Notes: generated from the letters alone by a model not told the origin. Positions 28,131-37,204 are shown, counted from the first letter of the stretch. The stretch: DNA of 64,000 bases from an uncultured Emticicia sp. (GCF_937903345.1 NZ_CALCZQ010000051.1:124001-188000), one strand, 5' to 3'. Program-made: numbers and translations.

Positions 28131-28201
28131 ACGGGCATGGTGCAATGGTAGCATACGGGTCTCCAAAACCTTTGATCTGAGTTCGAATCTTAGTGCCCGT
28201 G
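28131..28201 (+). tRNA. tRNA-Trp (anticodon CCA)
   Basis: Acceptor stem ACGGGCA (28131-28137) pairs fully with TGCCCGT (28194-28200), with discriminator G at 28201 and no encoded CCA. The anticodon loop CTCCAAA (28161-28167) gives CCA at 28163-28165. The T arm is CTGAG / TTCGAAT / CTTAG. The anticodon stem has one mismatch and one G-U at its outer end. It is followed 22 bases later by secE, the usual Bacteroidota order. Confidence 0.96.
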
Positions 28202-28223
28202 CAATTTAATTAATAAAGAAATT

Positions 28224-28406
28224 ATGCAAGAATTTTTTAAGAACTCTTGGGAAGAAGTAACCAAAGAGGTAACATGGCCCAAATGGAGTGAACTACAATC
28301 AAGTGCGACACTTGTATTGGTAGCATCATTAATTTTTGCTTTAGTAGTAGGTGTTATCGATTTTTTAATCGAAAATGGTTTGCGTTTATTCTACCAGTCA
28401 ATCTAA
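28224..28406 (+). CDS. secE: Preprotein translocase subunit SecE
   Basis: A 60-residue membrane protein that stabilises SecY in the Sec translocon. It has the amphipathic helix motif SWEEVTKEVTWPKWSELQ followed by one transmembrane helix (SATLVLVASLIFALVVGVIDFLI). This short single-helix form is normal outside enterobacteria. It sits between tRNA-Trp and nusG, 23 bases before the latter. Confidence 0.96.
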   Translation: MQEFFKNSWEEVTKEVTWPKWSELQSSATLVLVASLIFALVVGVIDFLIENGLRLFYQSI

Positions 28407-28429
28407 GTTATTCCTAAATTTCCTATACA

Positions 28430-28987
28430 ATGAGCGAAATCAATTGGTACGTTGTGCGGGCAGTTTCGGGACAGGAGAAGAAAATCAAAACCTACATCGA
28501 AAACGAAGCAGCCCGACGCAAGTTGGATGAATTAATACCACAAATTTTAATTCCTACCGAAAAAATTACCGAGGTTCGTAATGGTAAAAAACGTGTTCGT
28601 GAGAAAAATTTCTTTCCAGGATACATTATTGTTAATGCTGACCTAAATAATGGTGAGGTGTTGCACTTAATTAAAAGTATGCCAGGTGTAATTGGTTTCT
28701 TAGGTCGTAATAATGGCACATCTATGACACCCGAGCCTTTACGTCAGTCGGAAATTAATCGTATTTTGGGTGTACAAGAAGAAGTAATTATCGGTGATAA
28801 TATTTCTCCATCATTAACATTCACAAAAGGCGAAAACGTAAAAGTAATCGACGGTCCATTCAGTGGTTTCGATGGTGCAGTTGAGGAGGTCAATGAAGAT
28901 AAGAAGAAATTGAGCGTGAGCGTAAAAATCTTCGGTCGTAGCACACCAGTTGAGTTAGGATACATGCAAGTTGAAAAAATGCAATAG
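28430..28987 (+). CDS. nusG: Transcription termination/antitermination protein NusG
   Basis: Binds RNA polymerase and links transcription to translation and Rho. The 185-residue protein has an N-terminal NGN domain (WYVVRAVSGQEKKIKTYIE, FFPGYIIVNADL, GVIGFLGRNNGTSMTPE) and a C-terminal KOW domain (FTKGENVKVIDGPFSGFDGAVE). A strong terminator follows at once, and rplK, rplA, rplJ, rplL and rpoBC, which usually follow nusG, are absent here. Confidence 0.97.
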   Translation: MSEINWYVVRAVSGQEKKIKTYIENEAARRKLDELIPQILIPTEKITEVRNGKKRVREKNFFPGYIIVNADLNNGEVLHLIKSMPGVIGFLGRNNGTSMTPEPLRQSEINRILGVQEEVIIGDNISPSLTFTKGENVKVIDGPFSGFDGAVEEVNEDKKKLSVSVKIFGRSTPVELGYMQVEKMQ

Positions 28988-29009
28988 TCATTCAAAGAAT
29001 ATTGAAGGG

Positions 29010-29037
29010 AGCCTTTCTGTCAAGAAAGGCTTTTTTT
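29010..29037 (+). terminator. Terminator after nusG
   Basis: AGCCTTTCT (29010-29018), loop GTCA, AGAAAGGCT (29023-29031), then a T7 tract. It ends the tRNA-Trp-secE-nusG transcript. The T-tract overlaps the stop codon of the convergent GNAT gene. Confidence 0.88.
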
Positions 29038-29734
29038 ATGCCCAAAAGTGATAAATATTTTGGACAGACTTTTCTGTAAAGCCACATTTTTCGTAAAATT
29101 TGCAAGCTTGATCATTATAAAGTTGAGTCTTTACATCAAGAGTAGCAATAGACTCTGTTTTACAGTATTGAACACAAGCATCAATCAACGACATCCCCAC
29201 GCCTTTTCCTTGCAAAGTTTCATCTACAGCTATGAGTCCGATGTTTGCCGTTTTTTCCTTTACACCTAAAGTGACCATTCCCTTGATTTGCCCATTATTT
29301 TCATAAATAAACACTTTTTTAGCAATTTGATGACTTACCGATTTATCAATCCATTCTCGGTATAAGCGTTTGAAGTGTTCGATACTTAAACCTTCATCTA
29401 ATTTAAATCTTGAGTGTGTACCGCTTAAATAGGCTAAATCATATAATTTACTGCCATTTTGTTTGTCAAATTCTTTGATTTCGGTAGTAAATTTGGTTTG
29501 TAAACTTTCTATTTGAGCAGTATATGTTATCTTCCTATCGACTATTTTTCCATTAAATTTTTCAAGGATTTCGCTCGGAATATTAGTGTTTTTATCTCCA
29601 AAAATATAAACCAAGTCGTACTTTTGTTTAAACGCTTTTTCGAGATTTTCTATTAAATTGGAGTAATCGTCTTTAACATCAATTCTTCCTATTTTCTTAT
29701 TAAAAAAATTACTATCCCATGTAAGTTCTATCAT
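29036..29734 (-). CDS. GNAT family N-acetyltransferase
   Basis: A 232-residue acetyltransferase. The N-terminal half is a divergent alpha-beta domain starting with LTWDSNFFNKKIGRIDV, and the C-terminal half is a GNAT fold with the acetyl-CoA loop LQGKGVGMSLIDACVQYC and the ending FYEKCGFTEKS. The layout recalls WecD/RffC-type enzymes that acetylate nucleotide-linked amino sugars. Its start shares one base with the stop of a glycosyltransferase gene, which supports a role in making a surface glycan. Confidence 0.8.
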   Translation of the reverse strand: MIELTWDSNFFNKKIGRIDVKDDYSNLIENLEKAFKQKYDLVYIFGDKNTNIPSEILEKFNGKIVDRKITYTAQIESLQTKFTTEIKEFDKQNGSKLYDLAYLSGTHSRFKLDEGLSIEHFKRLYREWIDKSVSHQIAKKVFIYENNGQIKGMVTLGVKEKTANIGLIAVDETLQGKGVGMSLIDACVQYCKTESIATLDVKTQLYNDQACKFYEKCGFTEKSVQNIYHFWA

Positions 29735-30654
29735 CAGAAATTGAGTTTTTGGTCGATAATGTGAGCCGGACGGCCTTTTACTTGCTCGAAAGTTTTGCCT
29801 AAATAAATACCGATAATGCCCAAAATAAATATAATTAAGCCTGAAAAAAAAGTAATTGAAATAATAATACTGGCAAAGCCTAATTGCTTGATTTGGTTAG
29901 TAAAATATAAATAGAGGTAAGCTATACCCAATAGAATCGCAATTACCGACATAATTAGACCCAAGCGTACAGTGAGCCGTAAAGGCTTATCAGAAAATGA
30001 TATAATGTTGTTAAATGCCAGTTCGATAAGTTTTGACCATGAATAAGAAGATTTTCCTGATGCACGTTCATCGTGTTTTACAGGTAAATATGCTTTTCGG
30101 AAGCCTACCCACTGAGTCATAGTTGGAAAGAAACGAACGCGGTCACCCATACTTACAACTGCATCAACCACTTTTCGGTGATAAATACCGAAATTAGCTA
30201 CACTACTATCTTGCACGGTATCTGTCAGAAAGCTGAAAACCCTGTAAAATAATTTTGAAGAGAGTTTCTTAAAAAATCCGTCCTGCCGAACTTGTCGTTG
30301 AGCAAAAACAAGTTCAAAACCTTCATTGGCTTTAGCCAGTAAATGTGGAATCTCATCGGGGCGGTCTTGAAGGTCACAGTCCATTACTACTACCCATTCT
30401 CCTTTTGAGGTGGCCAAACCTGCTGTAATTGCGGCGTGTTGACCAAAATTTCTGCTAAGTTTTACTCCTTTTACTATTTTATCTCGCTCACATACACTCA
30501 AAATAGCTTCCCAAGATTTGTCGGGACTGCCATCCTCTACCAATATAATTTCATATGAATCGGTTATTAGCTTGACTGCTTGGTGGATTTCTGTGACTAA
30601 TTGTTCAACGATTTCTTCGGCTCTGTAAACGGGCGAAATAATAGATAAATACAT
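29734..30654 (-). CDS. Family 2 glycosyltransferase with two C-terminal helices (ArnC/DPM1 type)
   Basis: A 306-residue membrane-bound glycosyltransferase. The GT2 catalytic domain begins YLSIISPVYRAEEIVEQL and contains ILVEDGSPDKSWEAI, VKLSRNFGQHAAITAGL, and the DxD-like VVMDCDLQDRPDEIP. Two hydrophobic helices near 230-252 and 265-287 match polyprenyl-phosphate sugar transferases such as GtrB/ArnC. I chose ATG 30654; 34 further codons upstream lack family resemblance. It is coupled to the GNAT gene. Confidence 0.9.
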   Translation of the reverse strand: MYLSIISPVYRAEEIVEQLVTEIHQAVKLITDSYEIILVEDGSPDKSWEAILSVCERDKIVKGVKLSRNFGQHAAITAGLATSKGEWVVVMDCDLQDRPDEIPHLLAKANEGFELVFAQRQVRQDGFFKKLSSKLFYRVFSFLTDTVQDSSVANFGIYHRKVVDAVVSMGDRVRFFPTMTQWVGFRKAYLPVKHDERASGKSSYSWSKLIELAFNNIISFSDKPLRLTVRLGLIMSVIAILLGIAYLYLYFTNQIKQLGFASIIISITFFSGLIIFILGIIGIYLGKTFEQVKGRPAHIIDQKLNF

Positions 30655-30743
30655 TTGGAAAGAGTTTTTACTGCAATATTCGTTACTTACAATTAGAGTG
30701 CCAAATGATTGAGCGACGATTTTAAAATATATTAATAAAACCG

Positions 30744-30751
30744 TAACTTTG
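30744..30751 (+). promoter_or_regulatory. TAACTTTG -7 element upstream of the SDR gene
   Basis: TAACTTTG at 30744-30751 is an exact Bacteroidota -7 element, with TTTA 19 bases earlier in place of TTTG. It is 21 bases before the SDR start. Confidence 0.5.
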
Positions 30752-30771
30752 GTCATAAATAATACAAAGCT

Positions 30772-31560
30772 ATGAATCTTGATTTAACAGGAAAAACTGC
30801 CTTCGTATGCGGTAGCACACAGGGTATTGGAAAAGCCGTAGCCATTGAATTGGCTCTTTTGGGTGCGAATATTACGCTAGTAGCCCGAAATGAAGAAAAA
30901 CTTAAAGCTGTCTTAGACGAATTACCGTGTAAAAAAAAACAAAAACACCGCTTTCTATTGATAGATTTTTCAAAAACCAATCAAATTAAATCTCGTATCG
31001 ATCGTCATTTATTAAAGTATCCCGAAGTACATATTTTGGTCAATAATACCGGTGGGCCAGTAGGAGGGTCAGTGCTTGAGGCAAGTCCAGAACTTTTTGT
31101 GCAAACTTTTAATGAGCACGTAGTTTCGGCACAAATTCTAACGCAAGCCATTGCTCCAAGCATGATAAAAGCAGGTTTTGGACGAATCGTTAATGTGACT
31201 TCGATTGGAATGAAACAGCCAATTGTAGGTTTAGGAGTTTCGAATACCGTTCGTGGGGCTATGGGAAATTGGGCTAAATCAATGGCAAATGAGTTAGGAA
31301 AATACGGCATTACGACCAACAATGTATTGCCAGGCTACACCACAACTGCTCGTTTGCAGAAAGTAAACGAAATGAAAGCTGTTTCGACAGGCAAACCAAT
31401 TGCTGATATTGAGCAAGATTTAATCAAAGATATTCCAATTGGGCGATTTACTACACCGCAAGAAACGGCTGGCGTGATTGCATTTTTATGTTCACCTGCC
31501 GCTGCTTCGGTCAATGGCGTAAGTATTCCTGTTGATGGTGGGAAAACGAGTAGTTTGTAA
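30772..31560 (+). CDS. Short-chain dehydrogenase/reductase with atypical active site
   Basis: A 262-residue SDR with the NAD(P)-binding motif CGSTQGIGKAVAIELA and the structural NNTGG (usual NNAG). The catalytic serine is present in NVTSIGMKQP, but where YxxxK is expected the sequence is GVSNTVRGAMGNWAKSMA, with no tyrosine. The end PVDGGKTSSL is normal for the family. SDRs with SNxVR in this place form a known branch of uncertain activity. It is divergent from the glycosyltransferase gene and monocistronic. Confidence 0.85.
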   Translation: MNLDLTGKTAFVCGSTQGIGKAVAIELALLGANITLVARNEEKLKAVLDELPCKKKQKHRFLLIDFSKTNQIKSRIDRHLLKYPEVHILVNNTGGPVGGSVLEASPELFVQTFNEHVVSAQILTQAIAPSMIKAGFGRIVNVTSIGMKQPIVGLGVSNTVRGAMGNWAKSMANELGKYGITTNNVLPGYTTTARLQKVNEMKAVSTGKPIADIEQDLIKDIPIGRFTTPQETAGVIAFLCSPAAASVNGVSIPVDGGKTSSL

Positions 31561-31603
31561 GAAAGTTTATAGTTTTGGTGGATAGTCCACAGTATTTTTA
31601 ATA

Positions 31604-31637
31604 AAAAAGCTCTTTGGAATTAACCAAAGAGCTTTTT
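31604..31637. terminator. Bidirectional terminator between SDR and yceI-like genes
   Basis: AAAAAGCTCTTTGG (31604-31617) pairs perfectly with CCAAAGAGCTTTTT (31624-31637) around AATTAA. It sits between two convergent stop codons and has U-tracts in both directions. Confidence 0.88.
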
Positions 31638-31657
31638 GCGTTTATCACCTCAAACAA

Positions 31658-32188
31658 TTATGCTTGCTTTGATACCTGAATATTGAAAGCTAATCTTACT
31701 TCGTCACTTACTACTACGCCACCCGCTTCGGTAACCGCACCCCAAGTAAGACCAAAATCTTGACGATTGATTTTACCTGAAATATCGAAACCTGCTTTTG
31801 TATTTCCGTAGAAATCACCCATGATTCCGCCAAATTCGGCCTTCAATACTACTTCTTTTGTTGTTCCTTTGATTGTCAAATCGCCAATTATTGTATAATT
31901 TTCGTCGTCAATTTTTTCCATTGAAGTAGATGCAAAAGTCAATTTCGGGAAGTTTTCTGCATCAAAAAAATCACCTGATTTCAAATGACCGTCTCTTTGC
32001 TCTTGTCCAGTTGAAATACTGTCGATGTCGGCTGAAAAACTTACTTTTGCACCTGCAAAATCTTCTTCGTTTAAAGTTTCTACGCTTCCTTTGTAAGTTC
32101 CGAAATTACCCGTTACTGTCGAAATCATTAAGTGTTTTACTTTGAATTGTACTTCTGAGTGCGTTGAGTCAATAATCCAATTTGCCAT
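31658..32188 (-). CDS. YceI family lipid-binding-fold protein
   Basis: A 176-residue protein of the YceI family, an elongated beta-barrel that binds isoprenoid-like lipids in characterised members. It begins WIIDSTHSEVQFKVKHLMIS and has DGHLKSGDFFDAENFPKL and INRQDFGLTW, all family marks. No signal peptide is seen, so this form is likely cytoplasmic. It is monocistronic. A perfect palindrome at 32239-32252 lies upstream. Confidence 0.93.
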   Translation of the reverse strand: MANWIIDSTHSEVQFKVKHLMISTVTGNFGTYKGSVETLNEEDFAGAKVSFSADIDSISTGQEQRDGHLKSGDFFDAENFPKLTFASTSMEKIDDENYTIIGDLTIKGTTKEVVLKAEFGGIMGDFYGNTKAGFDISGKINRQDFGLTWGAVTEAGGVVVSDEVRLAFNIQVSKQA

Positions 32189-32238
32189 TGTGTTTAATAG
32201 TTAATTTTTATGAAATAATTAATAGTGTATTTACATTG

Positions 32239-32252
32239 TATGTATATACATA
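32239..32252. promoter_or_regulatory. Perfect 14-bp palindrome upstream of the yceI-like gene
   Basis: TATGTATATACATA reads the same on both strands and is centred about 57 bases before the start of the YceI-like gene. It may be a repressor site; AT-rich palindromes also arise by chance. Confidence 0.35.
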
Positions 32253-32355
32253 TAATACAAATTAAAATATTAAATGGTTTCAAAGTAATAAAAAAAAGTG
32301 TTATTATATTTTTAGAATAATCTTTATAAGGATAAACCCGTTGATTATCAGTTAA

Positions 32356-33405
32356 TTAATTCTTTCTGGTTTCTTTCAATATTCCTTTGCAAATTTCTTT
32401 AACTATACTTGGCCCTTCGTAGATAAACCCTGAATAGACTTGCACAAGAGATGCACCAGCATTTAGTTTTTCAATGGCATCTTGTGCGTTGTAGATTCCG
32501 CCTACGCCAATGATAGGGAATGCTTTGTTTGATTTTTCTGACAAATATCTTATTACTTCAGTTGAGCGTTCAGTGAGGGGTTTTCCGCTTAATCCACCTG
32601 CTCCTATTTCTCTAACTGTATCGGTATCAGATACTAAGCCTTTTCGACTAATGGTTGTGTTAGTGGCAATTACTCCAGCTGTTCGAGTTTCTTTTACTAT
32701 TTCGATGACATCATCGAGTTGTTCGTTTGTCAAATCAGGTGCAATTTTCAAAAGAATTGGTTTTGGTTTAGATTTGCGACTATTTTCTCTTTCCAAAATC
32801 TTTAAAATATATTTGAGTGGCTCTTTTTCTTGCAAATCTCTTAGCCCAGGTGTGTTTGGTGAACTCACATTTACCACAAAATAATCAACGAATGGATAAA
32901 GGTCATTGAAGGCTTTTAGGTAATCAAGAACAGCATCGTCGTTGTCAGTTATTTTATTTTTACCGATATTCCCACCTATAATCACTTTTGATTTGCGTTT
33001 TCGTAGATTATTAGCCGCTTCTATTGAGCCATCATTATTGAAACCCATGCGATTAATCAGTGCTTCATCGGGCTTTAGTCTGAAAAGACGAGGTTTATCA
33101 TTGCCTCCTTGTGGTTTTGGGGTCACTGTTCCGATTTCGATAAAACCAAAACCAAGATTTGAAAGTTGGTCAGTCCAAACGCCATTTTTATCGAAACCTG
33201 CTGCCAGGCCAATAGGATTTTTGAAGTGTAAACCAAAAATATTTCTCTCGAGGTGAGTATCTCTTTTTTCAAAAATAAATCTCAAAATACTTGGCATAAG
33301 CGGAATTGCACAGACAATCTTGAGGGCATTCATTATAACGTAATGAATTTTTTCAGCATCATATCGGGTGAGGTATGGAAATATATTTTTTTTGTAGAAA
33401 CTCAT
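32356..33405 (-). CDS. pyrD: Dihydroorotate dehydrogenase (quinone), class 2
   Basis: Oxidises dihydroorotate to orotate with quinone as acceptor in pyrimidine synthesis, at the inner membrane. The 349-residue protein has the amphipathic N-terminal extension of class 2 enzymes, then NPIGLAAGFDKNG, NRMGFNNDG, VVNVSSPNTPGL with the catalytic serine, and GAGGLSGKPL and GVGGIYNAQDA for FMN phosphate binding. It has a 506-base gene-free region upstream, shared with a divergent TetR gene. Confidence 0.96.
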   Translation of the reverse strand: MSFYKKNIFPYLTRYDAEKIHYVIMNALKIVCAIPLMPSILRFIFEKRDTHLERNIFGLHFKNPIGLAAGFDKNGVWTDQLSNLGFGFIEIGTVTPKPQGGNDKPRLFRLKPDEALINRMGFNNDGSIEAANNLRKRKSKVIIGGNIGKNKITDNDDAVLDYLKAFNDLYPFVDYFVVNVSSPNTPGLRDLQEKEPLKYILKILERENSRKSKPKPILLKIAPDLTNEQLDDVIEIVKETRTAGVIATNTTISRKGLVSDTDTVREIGAGGLSGKPLTERSTEVIRYLSEKSNKAFPIIGVGGIYNAQDAIEKLNAGASLVQVYSGFIYEGPSIVKEICKGILKETRKN

Positions 33406-33911
33406 GTAGGATTACAGAATTTAAGTTTTAGTAAGTTTTTTTACAAACTATTTGATATTCATTTCGAAATTTTGGATACTACCAAAACCTTCACTCGAAT
33501 TTTATAAAAGACTTTTTGAGTATTAAAAATGTATAAGAAAGCAGAACTAACTTTTATCTTAACAAAAGTACAATTTATCTATAAAATTTCCTCAAAAATT
33601 AATCACAACATTTGGTTATTGAAATCCTGAATTAGAAAAGTACAAAATATTATTGACTTGATTCAATTGTCAAAATTGTTTTTTATATTCAAAAATAAGT
33701 TCATCCTCTTATTTTTAGGCTATACACCAGTATTTTAATGCTTCATCATCTTTGTTTTTTGGAAACAAGTATGATTTCAAAACTTTGTGCCTTTAAAGAC
33801 GCGTTCTAAAAAAAATTATAAAAACTTTGAACCTTTATAAAGTTTCCATAGTTTCTAAAAAAGGACAAAGAAATCAATTCGATGGAAATCAGGTTATTTT
33901 AAGGACATAGA
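33406..33911. other. 506-base gene-free region between pyrD and the TetR gene
   Basis: Both strands lack a convincing coding frame. The region is AT-rich and must hold the divergent promoters of pyrD and of the efflux operon. I see no exact TTTG/TAnnTTTG pair and no clear operator palindrome. Confidence 0.45.
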
Positions 33912-34523
33912 ATGGAGGTGAGAGAACGTATATTAAAAGTTGCTGAAGAACTTTTTTTAAAGTTTGGGATTCGTAGTGTGACCATGGACGAGATTGCCTC
34001 TAAACTTGGAATTTCGAAAAAGACAATATACCTACACTTTGAAGACAAAGATGCAATCGTGCATGAAGTTGCTACCAATAGGATGAATCATGAACAAGGA
34101 GTTTGTGAGCAAATTTATGAAGAATCAGAAAATCCTATTCATGAGGTAGTGAAAGAAATTGAAGTCTTAAAAAAGGATGCTGCTACATTTAATCCTGTAA
34201 TAATTTACGACTTAAAAAAGTATCATCCTAAAACGTGGGCGGTTTTTCAGCAACATAAACAAACCATTTTTTTGGACATAACTCGACGTAATTTACAAGA
34301 AGGCGTAAAGCAAGGACTTTACAGACCAGAAATTAATATTGAGATTTTATCAAAGCTTCGCATGGAGGAGATTGATTTTGCATTCGATCAAAGTGTTTTT
34401 CCGAATAATACATTTAATCAGTTTGACATCCATAAATCATTTATCGACCATTTTTTACGAGGGGTGTTGACAGAAAAAGGTCTAAAAATTTACGAACAAT
34501 ATATAAATGCTGATAATAGCTAA
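33912..34523 (+). CDS. TetR family transcriptional regulator
   Basis: A 203-residue regulator. The N-terminal helix-turn-helix reads ERILKVAEELFLKFGIRSVTMDEIASKLGISKKTIYLHF, here seen in two parts: FLKFGIRSVTMDEIA and LGISKKTIYLHFEDKD. The C-terminal ligand domain is divergent. It is transcribed with, and 64 bases ahead of, the TolC-adaptor-RND genes, and so most likely represses that operon and responds to its substrates. Confidence 0.92.
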   Translation: MEVRERILKVAEELFLKFGIRSVTMDEIASKLGISKKTIYLHFEDKDAIVHEVATNRMNHEQGVCEQIYEESENPIHEVVKEIEVLKKDAATFNPVIIYDLKKYHPKTWAVFQQHKQTIFLDITRRNLQEGVKQGLYRPEINIEILSKLRMEEIDFAFDQSVFPNNTFNQFDIHKSFIDHFLRGVLTEKGLKIYEQYINADNS

Positions 34524-34587
34524 ATTTCAGTTTTTTAAATAAAAAATCTATCTACCAAAGTCTTAATTAAAATCAAATACAAATAGT

Positions 34588-35964
34588 ATGAAAATAAAAT
34601 ACCTATGGGCGGCAATCCGCTGGGTGGCTAAATTCCGCCGAAGGGCATTAGGCTTGTTTTTTCTGATTTTGAGTACGAGTGCCTTTAGCCAGCAATCGTT
34701 CACACTTAAAGAGGCCGTTCAATATGCTTTAAAAAATCACATTATTATAAAAAACGCTGAATTAGAGATTTATTCAGCAGAAAATACTATTAGCCAGGTC
34801 AAAGCTGCTGGTATGCCGCAAATCAATGGGCAGTTTCAATATACCTCCAACGTGATTGTTCCGACACAATTAGTTGATGCCAAAAACTTTAATCCACAAG
34901 CAGCTGAAGGCGAAGTTGTAAAATTTAAGTTTGGTGTGCCTTGGGGCGGGCAGGTCGGGATTGGTGTTAATCAATTGATTTTTGATGCTACCTGGTTGGT
35001 TGGATTAAAAGCAGCTCCTGTTTATCGTGAGTTGGCACAACGTACTGTGTCAAGCTCAAAATTGTCAGTTGCCGAAAACGTAATGAAAGCCTATTATTCG
35101 GTTTTAGTTGCCGAAGAAAGAAGTAAAATTTTGAGCTTGAATATCAGCCGTTTGGATACGCTTCTCAGGGAAATCAAGATAATGAATGAAAAAGGTTTTG
35201 TAGAAAAATTAGATGTTGACCGCTTACAAGTGCAACGCAATAATTTGGTTACGGAGACAATCAAGGTTCAGAATCTGATTCAGTTATCTTATGGTTTGTT
35301 AAAATTCCAGATGGGAATTAAGCAACAAGAGTCATTATCGTTGAAAGACAAACTTTCAGAAACCGATATAAATATGCTGCAATTGCCAGAGTATCAAGGG
35401 GTTGATTATGGAAATCGCATTGAATATTCAACTTTGATGACACAACGTAAACTTACAACACTCGATATTGAACGTATTCAAAAAGGTTCTTTACCAAAGG
35501 TGTTTTTTAGCGGTTCACTAGGTGCTGGTCATAGTAATCCACGTTTTAATCCTTTTGAGCGTTGGTTTGGCTCATCGGCTTTGAGTTTGGGCGTTCAGAT
35601 TCCAATTTATGATAGCGGGCTTCGCAAAATTCAGGTGCAACAACAAAACATTAATTTGACAAGAATCGACCAAAGTGCTTTATTATTACGTGAATCATTT
35701 GAATTACAAGCTAGTCAAGGTATCATTAGTTTGAAAAATGGTTTGGAAACGCTTAAATCTCAAAAAGCGAATATGGAATTGGCCACAGAAGTTGTAAGAG
35801 TTTCAAAAATCAAATATCAAGCAGGAGCAGGCACAAACATTGAAGTCGTAAATGCTGAATCTTCATTGAAAGAAGCACAAACCAATTATTTTGCAGCATT
35901 GTATGATTTATTGATTGCAAAAGTAGATTTAGACAAAGCAATGGGTAAACTATTGGTTGAGTAG
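34588..35964 (+). CDS. TolC family outer-membrane efflux channel
   Basis: A 458-residue outer-membrane factor. The signal peptide ends STSAFSQ but has a long arginine-rich start (RWVAKFRRRALG). Then two repeats of helical OEP domain follow, with FTLKEAVQYALKNH and IKYQAGAGTNIEVVNAESSL as the usual marks. It should form the trimeric exit duct for the adaptor and RND pump encoded next. The first 60 bases are more GC-rich than their surroundings. Confidence 0.93.
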   Translation: MKIKYLWAAIRWVAKFRRRALGLFFLILSTSAFSQQSFTLKEAVQYALKNHIIIKNAELEIYSAENTISQVKAAGMPQINGQFQYTSNVIVPTQLVDAKNFNPQAAEGEVVKFKFGVPWGGQVGIGVNQLIFDATWLVGLKAAPVYRELAQRTVSSSKLSVAENVMKAYYSVLVAEERSKILSLNISRLDTLLREIKIMNEKGFVEKLDVDRLQVQRNNLVTETIKVQNLIQLSYGLLKFQMGIKQQESLSLKDKLSETDINMLQLPEYQGVDYGNRIEYSTLMTQRKLTTLDIERIQKGSLPKVFFSGSLGAGHSNPRFNPFERWFGSSALSLGVQIPIYDSGLRKIQVQQQNINLTRIDQSALLLRESFELQASQGIISLKNGLETLKSQKANMELATEVVRVSKIKYQAGAGTNIEVVNAESSLKEAQTNYFAALYDLLIAKVDLDKAMGKLLVE

Positions 35965-36073
35965 CCCAACGGGCAGTTTTCAGTAATCAGTTTCAGTACT
36001 TTCTGAAACAACTCAAAGTATAGTCATTTACTCATTCAAACATTCGCTCACTCATTCATTCATTAATTTTAAT

Positions 36074-37204
36074 ATGAAAAACACATTTTATATTTTATCA
36101 GCAGTTATTATTTTGGCTTCTTGCTCGAAAGGAGGAGGAGACAAAGTTTCAGAAAAAAGAGCAGAACTTATTAAACTTCAAGCCGACGAAAAGGCAATTG
36201 CCGCAAATATCAAAAAGCTTCAAGCAGAGCTTGATATTCTTGAACCTAAGAAAGAGGTTGAAAAAGTCATCGCCGTAACGGTTTCTCCGATTGCGACACA
36301 AACTTTCAAGCATTTTGTTGAGATTCAAGGTCGTGTTGATGCTAAAAACAATCTTTTTGTTTCACCACAAATGGGCGGTGCAATCACGAATATTTATGTA
36401 AAAGAAGGTGACTACGTAAAACAAGGACAATTAATTGCCACGATTGATAATGCCGTTTTGAAGCAATCAATTCAAGAAATTGACGTACAGCTTGGCACAG
36501 CGAAGGTTTTCTACGAAAAACAAAAATCGCTTTGGGACCAAAAAATTGGTACTGAAATTCAATATATCCAAGCCAAAGCCAATGTTGAAGCACTTGAGAA
36601 ACGTTTGGCTACCCTTCAAACACAAACGGGTATGACCAAAGTTGTTGCCCCGTTGAGCGGTTTTGTTGACGAAGTACGTATGAAGGCTGGCGAAATGGCT
36701 GCACCGGGTCTCGGAATCGTAAGAATCGTAAACTCGGATAACTTAAAAGTTGTGGCACAAGTGGCTGATACCTATGCAAGTACAATCAGACAAGGCGATG
36801 TGGTAACTATTAAATTTCCGGATTTAGGCAAAGAAACAATCGCCAAATTGTCGTTCGTTGGTCAAACCGTAAACCCTGCTTCAAGAACATTCTCGGTAGA
36901 GGCTTCAATTTCAAAAATTGACCCACAATTAAAGCCCAATATGACGGCCGTAATGAATATCAACGACCAAGCAAAAGGAAATGCGGTTATCATTAATCAA
37001 AATTATATTCAACATACAGAGTTAGGTGATATTGTTTATGTTGCCGTAAACGAAGGAGCAAAAAAAGTAGCTCGTAGCCGCAAAGTAACAACTGGTGTAA
37101 CTTATAATGGTGACATCGAAATTACCTCAGGTCTGCAAGCGGGTGATATGCTAATCACACAAGGCTACCAAGATTTAGTTGACGGGCAAACGGTTAATTA
37201 CTAA
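36074..37204 (+). CDS. RND periplasmic adaptor lipoprotein
   Basis: A 376-residue membrane-fusion lipoprotein. The signal ends ILASCSKGG (Cys17), then a short coiled coil (residues about 25-58, rich in Lys/Glu/Leu) precedes the adaptor core. The lipoyl-like half-motifs are IYVKEGDYVKQGQLIATID and VVAPLSGFVDEVRMKAGE. It links the RND pump to the TolC channel. The coiled-coil insert before the core is common in Bacteroidota adaptors. Confidence 0.93.
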   Translation: MKNTFYILSAVIILASCSKGGGDKVSEKRAELIKLQADEKAIAANIKKLQAELDILEPKKEVEKVIAVTVSPIATQTFKHFVEIQGRVDAKNNLFVSPQMGGAITNIYVKEGDYVKQGQLIATIDNAVLKQSIQEIDVQLGTAKVFYEKQKSLWDQKIGTEIQYIQAKANVEALEKRLATLQTQTGMTKVVAPLSGFVDEVRMKAGEMAAPGLGIVRIVNSDNLKVVAQVADTYASTIRQGDVVTIKFPDLGKETIAKLSFVGQTVNPASRTFSVEASISKIDPQLKPNMTAVMNINDQAKGNAVIINQNYIQHTELGDIVYVAVNEGAKKVARSRKVTTGVTYNGDIEITSGLQAGDMLITQGYQDLVDGQTVNY

